The notes beneath the pieces were generated by a model, which had not been told where the DNA came from, made no database searches, and was given only the letters and a program-made list of their open reading frames with translations. Position numbers and translations under genes: made by a program. This document shows, one piece after another, positions 1 through 11,134 of a DNA stretch of 64,000 nucleotides (positions are counted from its first letter, which is position 1; each line of letters begins with the position of its first letter). The stretch is from Heterohyrax brucei (taxonomy: Eukaryota > Chordata > Mammalia > Hyracoidea > Procaviidae), in NCBI GenBank assembly GCA_028571685.1, contig CM053143.1, positions 137,116,829 through 137,180,828 of the forward strand, read 5' to 3'.

Positions 1-990
1 ACAGAAAGTCAGATTACCGGTAAAGGGTAATACAGAAAAAGCTGTGCATGCTTTTCCTAAAAGAGGTAAGTCATTTCAGCCTCCATACTTATATTTTTTC
101 AGCTGACACCAAGGCCATTTCCCAAAACTGATAAGAGAAAGATTAAGAAGGTTAAACAACAGAGCAACTGGGGTATGTAATGGATTTAAAAACAAAAGCA
201 GGAAGATGACCTATATTGAAGAAACGTCTTCCTGCCCAGAGCATTGAGTGTGGTGAACAGATGGAGAGGGCAGTGGACTGTGTTCAGGCTTTAAAGGGAA
301 GATTAAGGACATGCAGAAATAATAAGCAGTAAGTCTACAGTGTAGTGCAAACATGAGGGTCTGTTTTTCCTTCTTCCAAAAGATATTTTTATTGCTAGGC
401 AGTAATATGCATACCAAATTTTATTCTGCTAGTTTTCTTTTCATCATTCTAACGGAATTGAGTACTGGAAAGATGAAAGAAGACATTCAGAGAGAAATCA
501 GAGTCACACAGTAGATCAGGGCATCAATGGAAATGAAGGTGATGAGAATGAACTTGGGAATTCTGCTATATGCCTTCTCTGCTTAGATGAGTTTATACAA
601 ACTAAGTTTCCTTTTATTCAGAAATTATGGTATACTGCTGTTAGAATCAATGCTTGTAATAACAATCATGAGATAACATTTATAGCAGCAAAGACACATC
701 AGGTTATATGTATGTTCAATATCGTTTTATTGCCAGTCCTTAAATCTGTATTTGAATTACTTCTTAGTCCTTTTATCCATACCATGGTACACTACACACT
801 ACACGGCATGCTGCGTGGTGTCTTCCTTTCCCCCGTTGATGCAGGTAGTATTGAAATAAACTTGTCTCCTTTCGTCTAGTTTTTTCAGTTCTCATTCATC
901 TTCTCATGTTTATGAGTATAATCTTCCTGCATCACCAGTGTCACAATTCTCACTGCAATTTCTTACATTTATCTAGAACTTTACATGACT
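1..990. other. Unclassified non-coding sequence
   Basis: AT-rich DNA with no recognised repeat or convincing exon. A plus-strand donor-like GAG/GTAAGT lies at about 65-73 but has no convincing partner acceptor. Confidence 0.4.
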
Positions 991-1889
991 CTCAACAACA
1001 TTAAGTGGACTTCAGCATAACTTGAGTACACCTTCCATCTCAACTCAATATTGCAAGGATAGAGTAGCTGGGGTAGGGGGCACGGGACCATGCTCTTAGG
1101 CGAAATCGAGGCCAACTGGCACAACTAGCATTTTGCTAAGAGAGCTCTCTGCACCCCACATTGGTGAGTGGCGTCTGGGGTCTTAAAAGCTACCAAGCTG
1201 CCATCTGAGGGCACAGCAAATGGTCCCAATTCAGCCGGAACGGATGCTCTCTGAGGACCAAAATGACATGGGGTAAAGACAACCCCGAAATTACAGATAC
1301 CCACATGAGTGGGTGTCTACAGCAACTTGGGACCGGAAGAACCGGATGGTGCCCGGGCCACCACCAGTGATAGCCTCGATGGAGCTCACGATGGAGCTCA
1401 CTAAGTTGAGTCTCACTGGCAACACAAGAATAATAAGGGGTGCATCCTGAGATCTCGACTAAAAGACTTCAATTGATGGTCCAGCGGTTTCGGGGTTCCC
1501 CTGGGAGCATGGCCCCTGGCCCTGATGCTGCCCTTTCCCATAAATCATAATGAAGGTACACTCTTTGGACACGAATGGATTGGACTTGGCAATGCAGAGT
1601 GACCACATATTGTATGCACTTTATGGTTCTATACATGTATAGGATATCAGCCTGCTGACCTCTGGTTGGAGGAAGGAGAGTGGTTGTAGAGAAGGGGAAA
1701 GGAGACTGTTGGGAGGATGAGACATGTATGGAGCAGAGAGGAATAGTGTGCTGTCACCAGACAGGGAGAGCAGTGAAAACTGCATGTAGGTGGGCATGTA
1801 AATTTATAAGGGAACGTACATTTTCACTCAGTCATATTAAATTAAAAAAAAATTATAACAATAACAAAAAAAAGTGAAAAAAAAATAAA
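991..1889 (+). mobile_element. L1 3'-UTR-derived element, copy 1
   Basis: This is about 870 bp ending in a degenerate A-rich tail. It matches the copy at 42350-43210 along its whole length, and in reverse complement it matches the antisense L1 3' UTR at about 40880-41150. Shared landmarks include ttttgctaagagagctc and gtctggggtcttaaaagct. It begins at nearly the same internal L1 position as the other copy, so it is unlikely to be an ordinary random 5' truncation. No target duplication could be read because a SINE fragment follows the tail. The 65-codon open frame inside it is not meaningful. Confidence 0.75.
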
Positions 1890-1891
1890 GA

Positions 1892-1984
1892 TTACAGCCC
1901 AGGAAGCCCTATGGGGCAGGTCTACTCGGCCACATGGGGTCACTATGAATCCAAGTTGATTAGATAGTATCTAACAATAACAAC
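1892..1984 (+). mobile_element. AfroSINE/RTE-type 3' tail, 5' truncated
   Basis: It keeps only the tail from 'ccctatggggcagg' to the terminal taacaataacaac and abuts the A-tail of the preceding L1-derived element. Confidence 0.7.
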
Positions 1985-2167
1985 GTGTCAGAAATATTGT
2001 TTCACTGGAAGCTCCCGGTGGATTTTAGACTTTGAGCACCTCTCAATTCAGATTTGCCACATTTCAAGTGTTCAGCAGCCACACATGGCTCGTGCATGTT
2101 GACATGACCAAGGCTGACCATCACATGGTTTCACATGATAAAAACTGTTAACCTCTCCCTCCTTGGC

Positions 2168-2200
2168 GGGGGGGTAGGGGGCAGGGGGTGGGGGCGGGGG
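2168..2200 (+). other. G-quadruplex-forming G-tract
   Basis: There are five G-runs of 7, 5, 5, 5 and 5 bases, separated by loops of 2 (ta), 2 (ca), 1 (t) and 1 (c) bases. Any four runs satisfy the usual G4 rule with very short loops, predicting a very stable parallel quadruplex on the plus strand. It is not inside a recognised repeat. Confidence 0.85.
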
Positions 2201-2384
2201 CTGGAACCTCCAGGGTCGCTATCAGGTTGACCACAAGCAGTCTGAAAACAGAGCAGTGGTCTTGGTGTTGATGTCAGAAAGAACATTTCATTATACATAA
2301 CGGAATACCTGCTACAGGTTGCTTATAAACGAAGGAATGGACCTTCCTGTCTCTAGGAGAAAAAAAACAAACATTTTTCACGTT

Positions 2385-2515
2385 TATTTTCTCATTTTAT
2401 CCTCATGGTGTCTCCATGGGTTATAGCTGCCATTTGACAAAGAAAATTAGGCTCAAGAACTTGAAGTGATTACTCCAAGATTTCAGTTAATAAGTGGCAG
2501 TGTTGAAAAAGGAAC
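2385..2515 (+). repeat. MIR SINE fragment
   Basis: The order tttatcctcatggtgtc, then gaaaattaggctcaaga, then aagtggcagtgttgaa follows the conserved MIR core, although it is diverged. Confidence 0.6.
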
Positions 2516-2565
2516 CTTGAACTTAATAGGTTTTAGATAATTATTCTACTATACGTGACTTTTTA

Positions 2566-2757
2566 CTCACCCACTGCCATCCAGTTAATTCCAAGTCAGT
2601 AGGATAGAGAAGAACTGCCCCATGGGGTTTCCAAGGCTGTAAATTTTTACGGAAGCAGGCTGCTACATCTTTCCCCCATGATACAGCTGGTGGGTTCGAA
2701 CCACTGACATTTTGGATAGCAGCCAAATGCTTTAGTCACTGTACTAACAGGGTTCCC
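2566..2757 (-). mobile_element. AfroSINE, near full length
   Basis: It runs antisense from 'cacccactgccatcc' to 'actaacagggttcccc', including the optional middle block (aaatttttacggaagcagg). Confidence 0.85.
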
Positions 2758-3108
2758 CACCTTCCACAAAACCATATAAAATACTATAAGATGGTCCCTA
2801 CTCTCCTTTTGACAAACTTCACATCCTCAGTGTGGCTTTTCAGTTCCTCCCCAATCTGCCTCCTTATCTGTCTAATCTCATCTTCCACTTCTCTCCAACG
2901 TACACTTTGTAAAACAGGGGCAGCCATAGTTCTCCTCATTCCCAAATGCACCTTGCTCCTGCTTAAAATGATCCCTTCTCCTGCAATGCACTACTTTCTT
3001 TATTTAACCAAATTCAATATCCTCTTGAAGGCTCGGCACAAGTGTCTGGTAGCTACAATCTTCCAATAAAAGGAATTAAATTAATGTTTGAATTGCATTT
3101 TAACAGCT

Positions 3109-3588
3109 TGTTTTAGCCATCTAGTGCCACTATAGCAGAAACACCACACGCGGATGGCTTCAACAAACAGAAACATATTCTCTCATAGTCTAGTAGGCTG
3201 AAAGTCCAAATGCAAGGTGTCAGTCAGCTCCAGCAACAAGCTCTCTGTCCTGGCTCTGGAGAAGGGTCCTTGTGATCAATCTTCCTTTGGAGTGGGTCCA
3301 AAGGATGCACTCTGCTTCTGGCACTGCTTTCTTGGTGGCATGAGGCCCCCATGTCTCTCTGCTTGTTTTTCTCTTTGATATTTCAAAAGAGAGTGGCTTA
3401 AGACACTATCCAATCTTGTAGATTTCATCAGTATAACTGCTGCTAATCCCTCTTATTAAATCACAGTGATAGAGTTTATAAACATAGGAAATTCTCATCA
3501 AATGATAGACAATCAAAAATACTGAGAGTCATAGTCCAGCTAAATTGATAAGACACAGTTTGGAAGAGATATAACTCAATCCATGACG
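3109..3588 (-). mobile_element. ERVL-MaLR-like solo LTR
   Basis: In plus-strand view it starts tgttttagccatctagtgc and ends ctcaatccatgac. This is the reverse complement of the tgtcatggattgaa...gctgactaaaaca layout of the LTRs at 18.3, 20.9 and 25.9 kb. No clear 5-bp target duplication is seen. Confidence 0.75.
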
Positions 3589-3676
3589 GCTACTGGACTG
3601 TGAAAGAATAAATTTCTCTTGGATAAAGCCGTTCACTTGTGGTATTTCTGGTATACCAGCACTATATGACTAAAAA
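3588..3676 (+). mobile_element. 3' end of a second MaLR-like LTR, opposite orientation
   Basis: It carries the typical LTR end (ctactggactgtgaaagaataaa...ggtatttctgg...ccagcactatatgactaaaa) with its AATAAA signal. It abuts the antisense LTR directly, giving a back-to-back inverted pair. Confidence 0.65.
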
Positions 3677-3947
3677 TTCTCGTTAAGACCTATTTGTTAA
3701 ATTATTTTATATTTAATTGTTTAATGCACTGAAGTCTTATTCCTTTTAAGCAGAAAACATTCTTCAGCCATCTTCTTCACCAGTATCTAGCAGATAAATC
3801 CCTGTTTGTTTGTCATGGCTGCACACTGCTATGACACTGGAAGGCATCTGATTGGTATTTCACACACCAGCAGGGTCACCCTTGGGGAACAGCTTTCAGC
3901 AAAATTTATAGACCAAGATAGATTAGAAAGAAAGAGTGTAATCAGAA

Positions 3948-4201
3948 AGAAAGGCCTGGTGGTCTACTTCTAAAACGCAGCTAATGAAAATCCTATGGAT
4001 TGCAACAGAATACTGCCCACTACAATGTTGGAAGACCAGCCGGCTAGGCTGGAAGGTGCTCAAAATACACAATGGCTGCAACAATGGACTTTAGCACAGC
4101 AATGTTTGTCAAGATGGGGCAGGACCAGGCAATGTTTTGTTCTATTATTAAGTAGGGTTGCCATGAGTAAGAGCCTACTGGATGGCAACTATTAACAATA
4201 C
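3948..4201 (+). mobile_element. RTE LINE chimera, 5' piece joined to 3' tail
   Basis: The first part (ggcctggtggtctacttc...actacaatgttggaagac) resembles the SINE-like 5' region of an RTE element. From about 4067 it reads as the RTE 3' end (atggctgcaacaatgg, caggaccaggcaatgttttgt, terminal ggcaactattaac). The reverse-transcriptase body is missing between them. Confidence 0.55.
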
Positions 4202-4782
4202 AACAGAGTAGATACAATTAACTATCTACAATAGAGTAGATACTCAAAAACAAAAGTTGGAAAATTTACTGTTATTGCAAAACAATATGTGAACACATGT
4301 TGTATGTGGACAAAGTCACTGAAACAACTGAGGTTGGCAGGATAAAGTATGTGGACTTAGTATGTGGACACAGTCACTGAAATGACTGGGGTTGGGAGGA
4401 TAAAGCAGAATTTTAGTCCTAGAGGAACTGGGGTATCAGGAGGGCTCCAAGGCAGAAATGGGGCAGGGGCTCAAGACCTAAAATTGTGGGTATGGGTAAA
4501 AGCAGATCAAGCAGCAAGGCTGACTTGACGCTCCTTATACATCACTGCTACGAAAGAAGACTAGCTTCAACATCGGGCCAGTACTGAACTACAGATGGAA
4601 CTTCAGTTGCTTTCAGTGTGTGTGTATGTGCATGTGAACAAGAGGAAGAGAGACAGAGAGAAACACAGAGAAACAGAGAAGGTGACAAAACAAATCCTTG
4701 CTGGGTTGTGTCCCGACTACAGTTACTTTCTGTAAGACGGTCTGTAGGTGTGACATGTAACACAGCCACTGCTGATTAAAAG

Positions 4783-4996
4783 GTCCCTGGGTGGTACAAA
4801 CAGTTTGCCATTGACTACCAATCCCAAGGTTTGGTGTTTAGAACCCAGCTAGTGACATCATAAGTGAGAGGCCTGGCACTGTGCTTCTGTAAAGATTTCA
4901 GCCAGGAACAATTCCACTCTGTAACTCACAGGGTAGCCATGACTCAGAATCTTCTCAAGTTTGGCTTGGCAACAGGTTTGATTTTTTTTTTTTTAT
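4783..4996 (+). mobile_element. AfroSINE, sense
   Basis: The tRNA-like head (gtccctgggtggtacaaac) is followed by the body, the tail gtttggcttggcaacaggtttg and a T-run. Confidence 0.75.
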
Positions 4997-4997
4997 T

Positions 4998-5238
4998 GTT
5001 GATCATAAGAAAAAGCACTCATTTCAAAAATTTAGGTAATTCTCTAAGGCAGAGTCCAGTCTGTACTGTTTTTGTAAATAAAGTTTTATTAGAATACATT
5101 CACACTCACTTGTTAACACAGGGCTGTGTTTCTGCTACAAAGACAGCTGAGTAGTTGTGGTCAACTCTGTATGATTCACAAAGCCTAAAATACTGGACTC
5201 TCTGGCCCTTTATACAAGTTTGCCGACCTCTGCTCTAA
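4998..5238 (-). mobile_element. hAT (Charlie-type) non-autonomous DNA transposon remnant
   Basis: It contains the hallmark gtaaataaagttttattaga...ggctgtgtttctgctac...cctttatacaag and ends tttgccgacctctgctc, the reverse complement of a CAGnGGTCGGCAAA-type terminus. Confidence 0.6.
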
Positions 5239-5239
5239 A

Positions 5240-5999
5240 ATCTGATTCTGCTTTTTATAAGGAGATTACAGAGCAATTTTTGACAAGGGAGACCTAGAAC
5301 CTGTCAGTAGATCCAGAAAGGACTCAGAAAGTTTCCTTCTGTTATTGATGATACAATGCACTGGTCTATGACCTTACCACTTACTCTTTTTATCTTAGTG
5401 TGTCTACTGGGAAACATCTTTTATTCACTGTTTGTTTTCAGTCTAAATTCTCCAAGCTCTCGTGCACTGTGTGTGGCTGTGATGATTTCCTGATGCTCAT
5501 GTTCATAAGAAAGGTTGTGGGCTGAAACAGAGAATGAGTTATTTATACAATAGTCCTGTTAAAAATACTTACAGTAACAACTTACTTATCTGACATCAAG
5601 AAGGTGCAAATTCCTCACAGAATGTTTACTACTGTTAATAGAATCTTTGTTTAAATGAATTTTCATGAGCTTTTTATCTCAGTAAACAGAGTACAGAGAG
5701 CATAATTGAATCTTTCTTGCTGACTAAGAATCATCATAATGAAATCTCTTGCACCACAGCTCTCTTGGGCTGCTAAGGAATGAAGGCTAATGGAGCCAAT
5801 GAAACAGTTTCATAGTGCTCCTATGTGCTCTTCTCCTCCCTTGTTCTCAGTGGACATTCTTCAGTAGAACACTAGACTGGGAGGTGATCTAAATCAATCA
5901 CTAACCCAAAGTAGATTTCTTAGATCCAAAAAGTATGCCTGTCTCCTGGGATGATCTGGCTTAGTTTACTTCATCGAATCATCAAATACTTAGAACATG
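5240..5999. other. Unclassified sequence
   Basis: No repeat family or convincing exon was recognised. Isolated acttac motifs near 5570-5600 lack acceptor partners at exon-like spacing. Confidence 0.4.
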
Positions 6000-6110
6000 C
6001 CTCCTCTAGGCCAGACACAGTCTTAGATACAATCACGACTGAAACATGTGCAGCTCCTTAAGAAATGTAAAATTTCAATCTTGGTAGAAAGATTGGTAGA
6101 AAGCTCAAAA
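6000..6110 (+). repeat. L2/MIR-type ancient repeat fragment
   Basis: The word order ctaggccagacacagtcttag...gcagctccttaag resembles the L2 'gtgccaggcactgttctagg...ggagcttac' segment. Confidence 0.4.
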
Positions 6111-6636
6111 TTCTCATGTGTGATTGTGTGGTGTTAAAAGACTCTACCTCTTAAAGCCACTCATTACACAACTCTGCTCATTAAATGTCATCTGATAAAG
6201 TCTAACACTTCACTTTCTCTACTCACACATTTATTATTGTCTTCTTGGATGGCACTCAACAACGCCTGAATGGACAAGAGAGAGCTCATGAGCAGCAGCA
6301 TACATGCTTTCCACTGTCAGAATTCTGCCTGATCATCACAGTTTTAAGATGTGGTTTCCATGAATATGTTCTACTTAAGAAAAGGAGACTTCCTTGTATG
6401 ATAAAGCAGTATATCAGAGGATCGTTTTATGACTCGTGTTCTGATCCAGAATTACTTTGTAAGGGTCAAGAGAATATTAGGTAGATGCTGACATGATGCA
6501 TCTGTTGGACTAACTTGTTAATCCTGACTCAACTTCACAATAATGAATAACAACAAAGATCCTAAATATTTCTACCATACAAAGAATGGAAAATTGAACT
6601 CATACAAAGAATAAGGGGTATCTGGAAAAAGGAAGG

Positions 6637-6770
6637 AAACCCTGGGGGCATAGTAGTTGAGTGCTACATCTCCTAACCAAAAGGTGGGCGGTTAAAACCT
6701 GCCAGATGCTCCTTGGAAACTCTACAAAGCAGTTCTACTCTGTCCTGTAGGGCTGCTGTGAGTTGGAAGA
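6637..6770 (+). mobile_element. AfroSINE, sense, 3' truncated
   Basis: It runs from the head aaaccctgggggcatag through ctaaccaaaaggtggg to gtgagttggaag, then the next SINE begins. Confidence 0.8.
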
Positions 6771-6782
6771 GTGCAGTTACAT

Positions 6783-6990
6783 TCTTTGCTGCTAGCCTAA
6801 AGGCTGATGATTCAAATTCATCCAGATGCCTCAAAAAAAGAAAGAGAAAGAAAGAAAACCTCAGAGATCTACTATCTACTTCCAAAAGATCATAGCCACT
6901 GCAAATCCTATGGAGAACAGTTCTACTTAAACACACGGAGTCACCAAGAGTCAAAATCAACTCAATGGCACCTGGTTTGGTTTCCCTAGG
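6783..6990 (+). mobile_element. AfroSINE, sense, second subtype
   Basis: It includes the 'atctactatctacttcc' subtype block and the tail ctcaatggcacctggtttgg. An A/G-rich simple stretch (about 6834-6860) interrupts it. Confidence 0.75.
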
Positions 6991-7429
6991 GAAAGAGAAA
7001 GATGACAGATAAAATAATGGAGACATAATAAACAAGACAGCAGTAAGAAGAGAAGGTTTCAGGAAGGCAAAGGGATATGTAGGAAGAGAAGAAAAGGTAA
7101 AATCAAAACAAGAAGGCATGTATCAGTCAGGATGTCTTTATGCACAAAATCACAATGTGGAAAAAAGATCATAAATGAACTATTTATCAAATTTCCTCAG
7201 AGAATAAGGCTGTAAAGAGCCTAAGGTTAACACAGACGGCCATGGACAAGATCAGCTTGTTAACTTTTATTAACTGGCCAAAGACTTGCATCCTCTGACA
7301 CTCAACCCTCTTTAGATCTGATACCAAGTGATTACACCTGACTTCCTGGCTACAGAGCAAAGGAGACAGGTCACTCACTGCCACGAGCAGGATACCAGAA
7401 ATAAATACTGGAAAAGCTGGGGTTAAGCC

Positions 7430-7640
7430 AAAGACGAATACATGATGAAAATGAGACTAGAAAAGGAAGAAAAAAGAGGTTCATACCAGGAATAATTACA
7501 CAGAAGTTTTAGCCAATCGAACAGAAAGAAATTAGGTGAACAAAAAACTGGAATAAAGTACGTTATCACTATTTGTAGATGATATGATGAAAACTCCAAG
7601 AGAATTAACTGATGAACTACTAAAACAAAAGAGAATTCAG
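7430..7640 (+). mobile_element. Old L1 ORF2 fragment, left part
   Basis: It contains the region of the reverse-transcriptase catalytic motif (tatttgtagatgatatgatg reads F-V-D-D-M) followed by the typical ctccaagagaattaactgatg. It continues at 8444 after a nested insertion. Confidence 0.75.
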
Positions 7641-8443
7641 CTTATCTATTGCTGGCAGAGATGTAAAATGGTACAGCTGTTATAGAAAACAGGACAGCAG
7701 TTCCACGAAAAGTTGCACATAGGACTGCCGTGTGACCCAGCAATCCCAACCTGAGGTATATCCAGAAGAAGTGAAGGCAGGCATCCACACAGACACCGAT
7801 ACACCAGCGTTCACTGCAGCAGTTTACACAGCAGTCAAAAGCTGCAAACAACTTAAACGATGTCCATCAGCAGACGAAGAGACAAACACAATGTGATGTA
7901 TACAGACAATGAAATATTACTCAGCTACAAAGAGAAATGAAGTTTTGATGCATGCCACAACATGGATGTAGCTTGAAAACACACAGAATAAATCAGTCCC
8001 ACAACAGTAAGTACTGTATGATCTCACACACATAAAATAAGCAAATATATGCTGTTGTCATTGTTATATTCTGCTGAGTCAACTCCAACTCATAGTGGCC
8101 ATATAGAACAGAAGAGAACTGCTTTGTAGAGTTTCCAAGGAGCAGCTGGTGGATTTGAACTGCTGACCTTTTGGTTAGCACCTGAGTTCTTAACCACATC
8201 ATCAGGGCTCCAGTAAACAAATAAATAGAAACCAAAGATTATTTATTAGTGGTTACCAATGGTAAGGATGGACAAGCAGAGGGGAGCTTTTACTTAGTGG
8301 CACTAAGTTTATGTTAACGGTGGCTGAATAATTTGGAAAAGGATAACAATACAACATGAAGAATATAATAAATGTCACTGAAATATACATGCAGAAATTA
8401 TTGGATTGGTATACATTTTGTTGTGTATATTTTCACCACAATA
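7641..8443 (+). mobile_element. Nested L1 3' end (ORF2 end plus 3' UTR)
   Basis: It begins at the typical 'ttgctggcagagatgtaaa' part of late ORF2. It runs through the gacccagcaatcccaac, caacatggatgtagcttg and gtatgatctcac blocks to tttcaccacaataa. It is flanked by near-identical 14-bp duplications, aaaagagaattcag (7627-7640) and aaaagagaatttag (8444-8457). It is therefore an L1-type insertion into the older L1, and it is itself interrupted by the SINE at 8052-8214. Confidence 0.8.
8052..8214 (-). mobile_element. AfroSINE inserted in the L1 3' end
   Basis: It reads tgctgttgtcattg...catcatcagggctcc. The flanks aagcaaata (left) and aaacaaata (right) are a plausible target duplication. Confidence 0.85.
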
Positions 8444-9375
8444 AAAAGAGAATTTAGTAATTATAACAGAGTAGGAAATGGATAACTTTCATTATAAATA
8501 AAAAATGTGTAAGATACCAATTATAACACCAAAAACAATAAGATACCTAGGAATAAACTTATAAGAAATGTGCGGGAGATACAGGAAGAAAACTTCAAGA
8601 TACTCCTACAGCTCACAGAAGTGACCAAATGGGACACCATGCCATGTCTTGAACAGGAAAACTCAACATCAGGAAGATGTCATTCTCCTTGACCTAACAG
8701 TGAAATGCAATTCCAATAAAAATAATAGTGAAGAAAGCTCTCAAAGCTAAGTTTATAAGGGAGAATACGACTACCAGTTAGTAACACATTTTATTTGATT
8801 TTTGCCATTGAGTGGATTCTGACTCATAGGAACCCTACAGGACAGAGGAGAACTGCTCCCATAGTGTGTCCACAAGTGTAATCTTTACGGAAGCAGACTG
8901 TCACATCTTCATCCCACAGAGTGGCTGGTGGGCTTGAACCATTCAACTTTGGGTTAGCTGGTAAGCACTTAACCAATTTGTCACTGGGCTGCTTAGTTAT
9001 TTTACAGAACCTTAATAATTAAAACTGCATGAACAGACAGATGAATTAAACATAATACAAAGACCAGAAAATAGACCCAAATACATTTGGGAATTTAATA
9101 CATGATAAAAAAATGCCACCTTAAATCAGCGGGGGAAGATAGACCATTCAATAAATGTTGTTGGCACAGCTGGCTAGCCTACTGGAAGAAAGATACAGTT
9201 GGAACTAAGTTCATATTATGCACCAGGATGCAGTAAACTCTAAATGGATAAAGGGCAGAGTATTAAAAATTAAAGCATGAAAGTACTAGAAGACACAAAA
9301 AGTGAAAATCTGACATTATGTGATGGAAGAACACAGCACCTATGAAGTAGTCTTGAAAAAAAAAATCTGATGGGG
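8444..9375 (+). mobile_element. Old L1 ORF2 fragment, right part
   Basis: It resumes the L1 at 7430-7640. It covers ORF2 after the catalytic motif (acaataagatacctaggaa, tgcaattccaataaaaata, gaaaatagacccaaatac, aatggataaagggcag). Stops and frameshifts are frequent. A SINE at 8790-8992 splits it. Confidence 0.75.
8790..8992 (-). mobile_element. AfroSINE inserted in old L1
   Basis: It runs from tttgccattgagtggatt to caatttgtcactgggctgc and includes the optional middle block with 'aatctttacggaagcag'. Confidence 0.85.
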
Positions 9376-9576
9376 CCTTGACACAGCATAGGATAGCCAA
9401 GCAAGCCAAGTGCCATCGAGTCGGAGAAGAACATATAAATTATACTGCAGGGATGCAGTCAGCAAAATCCAGACAGTGGGAGACTAGATGGACAAACTCA
9501 TGGTGTTAAGAGAAAAATGAAATGAGAAAAGATAGAGTGGCAACATCTTCCAGGTTAAAGGAAACTTAAAGCCATG

Positions 9577-9690
9577 TTGGAGCTTCTAGATGCACAAATG
9601 GTTAGGCACTCAGCTACTAACAGAAAAGTTATTGCTTGAAACCTACCCAGACACACCTTGGAGGGAACACCTGCTTCTAAAAGGTCACAG
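9577..9690 (+). mobile_element. AfroSINE, sense half of an inverted pair
   Basis: It is diverged: the head gatgcacaaatggttagg is followed by ggtcacagccatata. The antisense copy begins within a few bases. Confidence 0.55.
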
Positions 9691-9693
9691 CCA

Positions 9694-9825
9694 TATAATT
9701 TTCAATGGCTGTCTCTTCAAAAGTAGATCACCAGGTTTCTTCCAAGGTGTCTCCGAGTAGATTTCAACCGTCAACCTTTCAGAGCAGCCAAGTGCATTAA
9801 CTGTCTGTACCACCCAGTGATTCTA
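9694..9825 (-). mobile_element. AfroSINE, antisense half of an inverted pair
   Basis: It shows the second-subtype antisense layout (aagtagatcaccaggtttc, gagtagatttcaaccgtc, gtaccacccagtga). Confidence 0.65.
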
Positions 9826-10754
9826 TTACTTGTTCTAGCCAGTATTTAATAAAGGAATAATCATGCCGTACTACCAACCTCACCCTTTCTCTAGGCTTCT
9901 AAGTTCAGAGAACAGAATTTCAAAAGGAATATTAAAAAACAAAACTAGGCTTGCAAAACAATGTACAGTCCACTGAACTGAATTTACTGTCCTGTCATCA
10001 TTCCAGATGGTCCATAAAATCAACATCTTATATAACATCATACCAAGAGCTGCAGTAAGGTATTCAGCAGGCTATCTGACTCGTCGAAGGAAGGGCAAGT
10101 TAATGTCAGCCATATACCAACTAAAACCCCAATGTCTCATTTTTGAGCAAGCAAAGCCAAGTTCAAATAGCTTGGTTATGGAAAAACCAAGATTTGGCCA
10201 TACGATTAGACAGTACAAGCCAGAAGTCCTTCTAATTAGATCCCTGTGCTAATCTCCTAGAAAGCAAAGGAAGTCTTCAGTGTTATTATTTCTTACTGTA
10301 CATTTAGGAGTATTGAACTTACAGAAAAAGGGACTGGATTTAGTTTCAAAACACACTTTACTGGTGATAAGGATGCAGCTGCCAATCAAACTGCTGGGAG
10401 TGGAAGAGGCAAAGCAGTTAGGGCCTTAAGATCAGTGTTACCTGCCTACTGTACCTACAAGATGTTTCTGAGGGCTTTTAATCTTCCTTTTCTTTCTTTT
10501 ATTCAAAGATAATCTTGCAAATCTCCTCTCTCCTATTTCTTTAATCAAATCTCCCCAATTAATTTCTTCATTTTTGATTGCTATAATGCTATCATACCAT
10601 AAGCATCAATGTAACTAATATTTACTTATGTTGGCACAGTTTGTGTTGATTCTCTTACTCAACACCTTTTAATACTCTTCAAAATCCATACACTTAAGTA
10701 TGGACCTAAAGCATTACAATCTAACTGCCTTTTCTATGTAGTAACCCTGGAATC
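9826..10754. other. Unclassified sequence
   Basis: No repeat was recognised. An 81-codon plus-strand open frame at 10007-10252 has no splice context or known motif and is probably chance. Confidence 0.35.
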
Positions 10755-10850
10755 AAGGAGTTTAAGCTAGAACGCACCCGAGAGATCACCTAGTGACCCC
10801 ATGCCCTCAGTGTACAGTTAGTAAACATAGAAATAGGCAAATTTCTTTTC
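10755..10850 (+). repeat. MIR-like fragment
   Basis: It reads gagagatcacctagtgacccc...cagttagtaaacatag, following the ancient SINE 'gagatcatctagtccaacccc...ttacagatgaggaaac' pattern. Confidence 0.45.
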
Positions 10851-10961
10851 ATAACAAACTGTAGTCTAGTCCACCACGATCCTCAAATAAAGGAATTCCC
10901 CAGTTCTAAAAGCATTTTCTTGTACTATATTCAAACTCCCTCTTGCAACAGAGAGTAACCG

Positions 10962-11132
10962 AACAACCAAACCAAACCACTGCCATCAAGTTGATTCCGA
11001 CTCATAGCGACCCTCTAAGACAGAGTAGAAGTGCCCATAGAGTTTCCAAGGAGAGCCTGGTGGATCTGAACCACTGACTTTTTGGTTATCAGCTGTACCA
11101 CTCCACCACTTCACTCCACCACCAGGGTTTCC
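10962..11132 (-). mobile_element. AfroSINE
   Basis: It runs antisense from aaccaaaccaaaccactgcc to ccaccaccagggtttcc. The head carries a short repeat of 'ccactcc'. Confidence 0.88.
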
Positions 11133-11134
11133 AC

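Noticed and set aside
6673..7119. 148-codon minus-strand open frame, the longest in the window
   Set aside because: It crosses two AfroSINEs and a low-complexity A/G stretch; there is no domain and no splice context.
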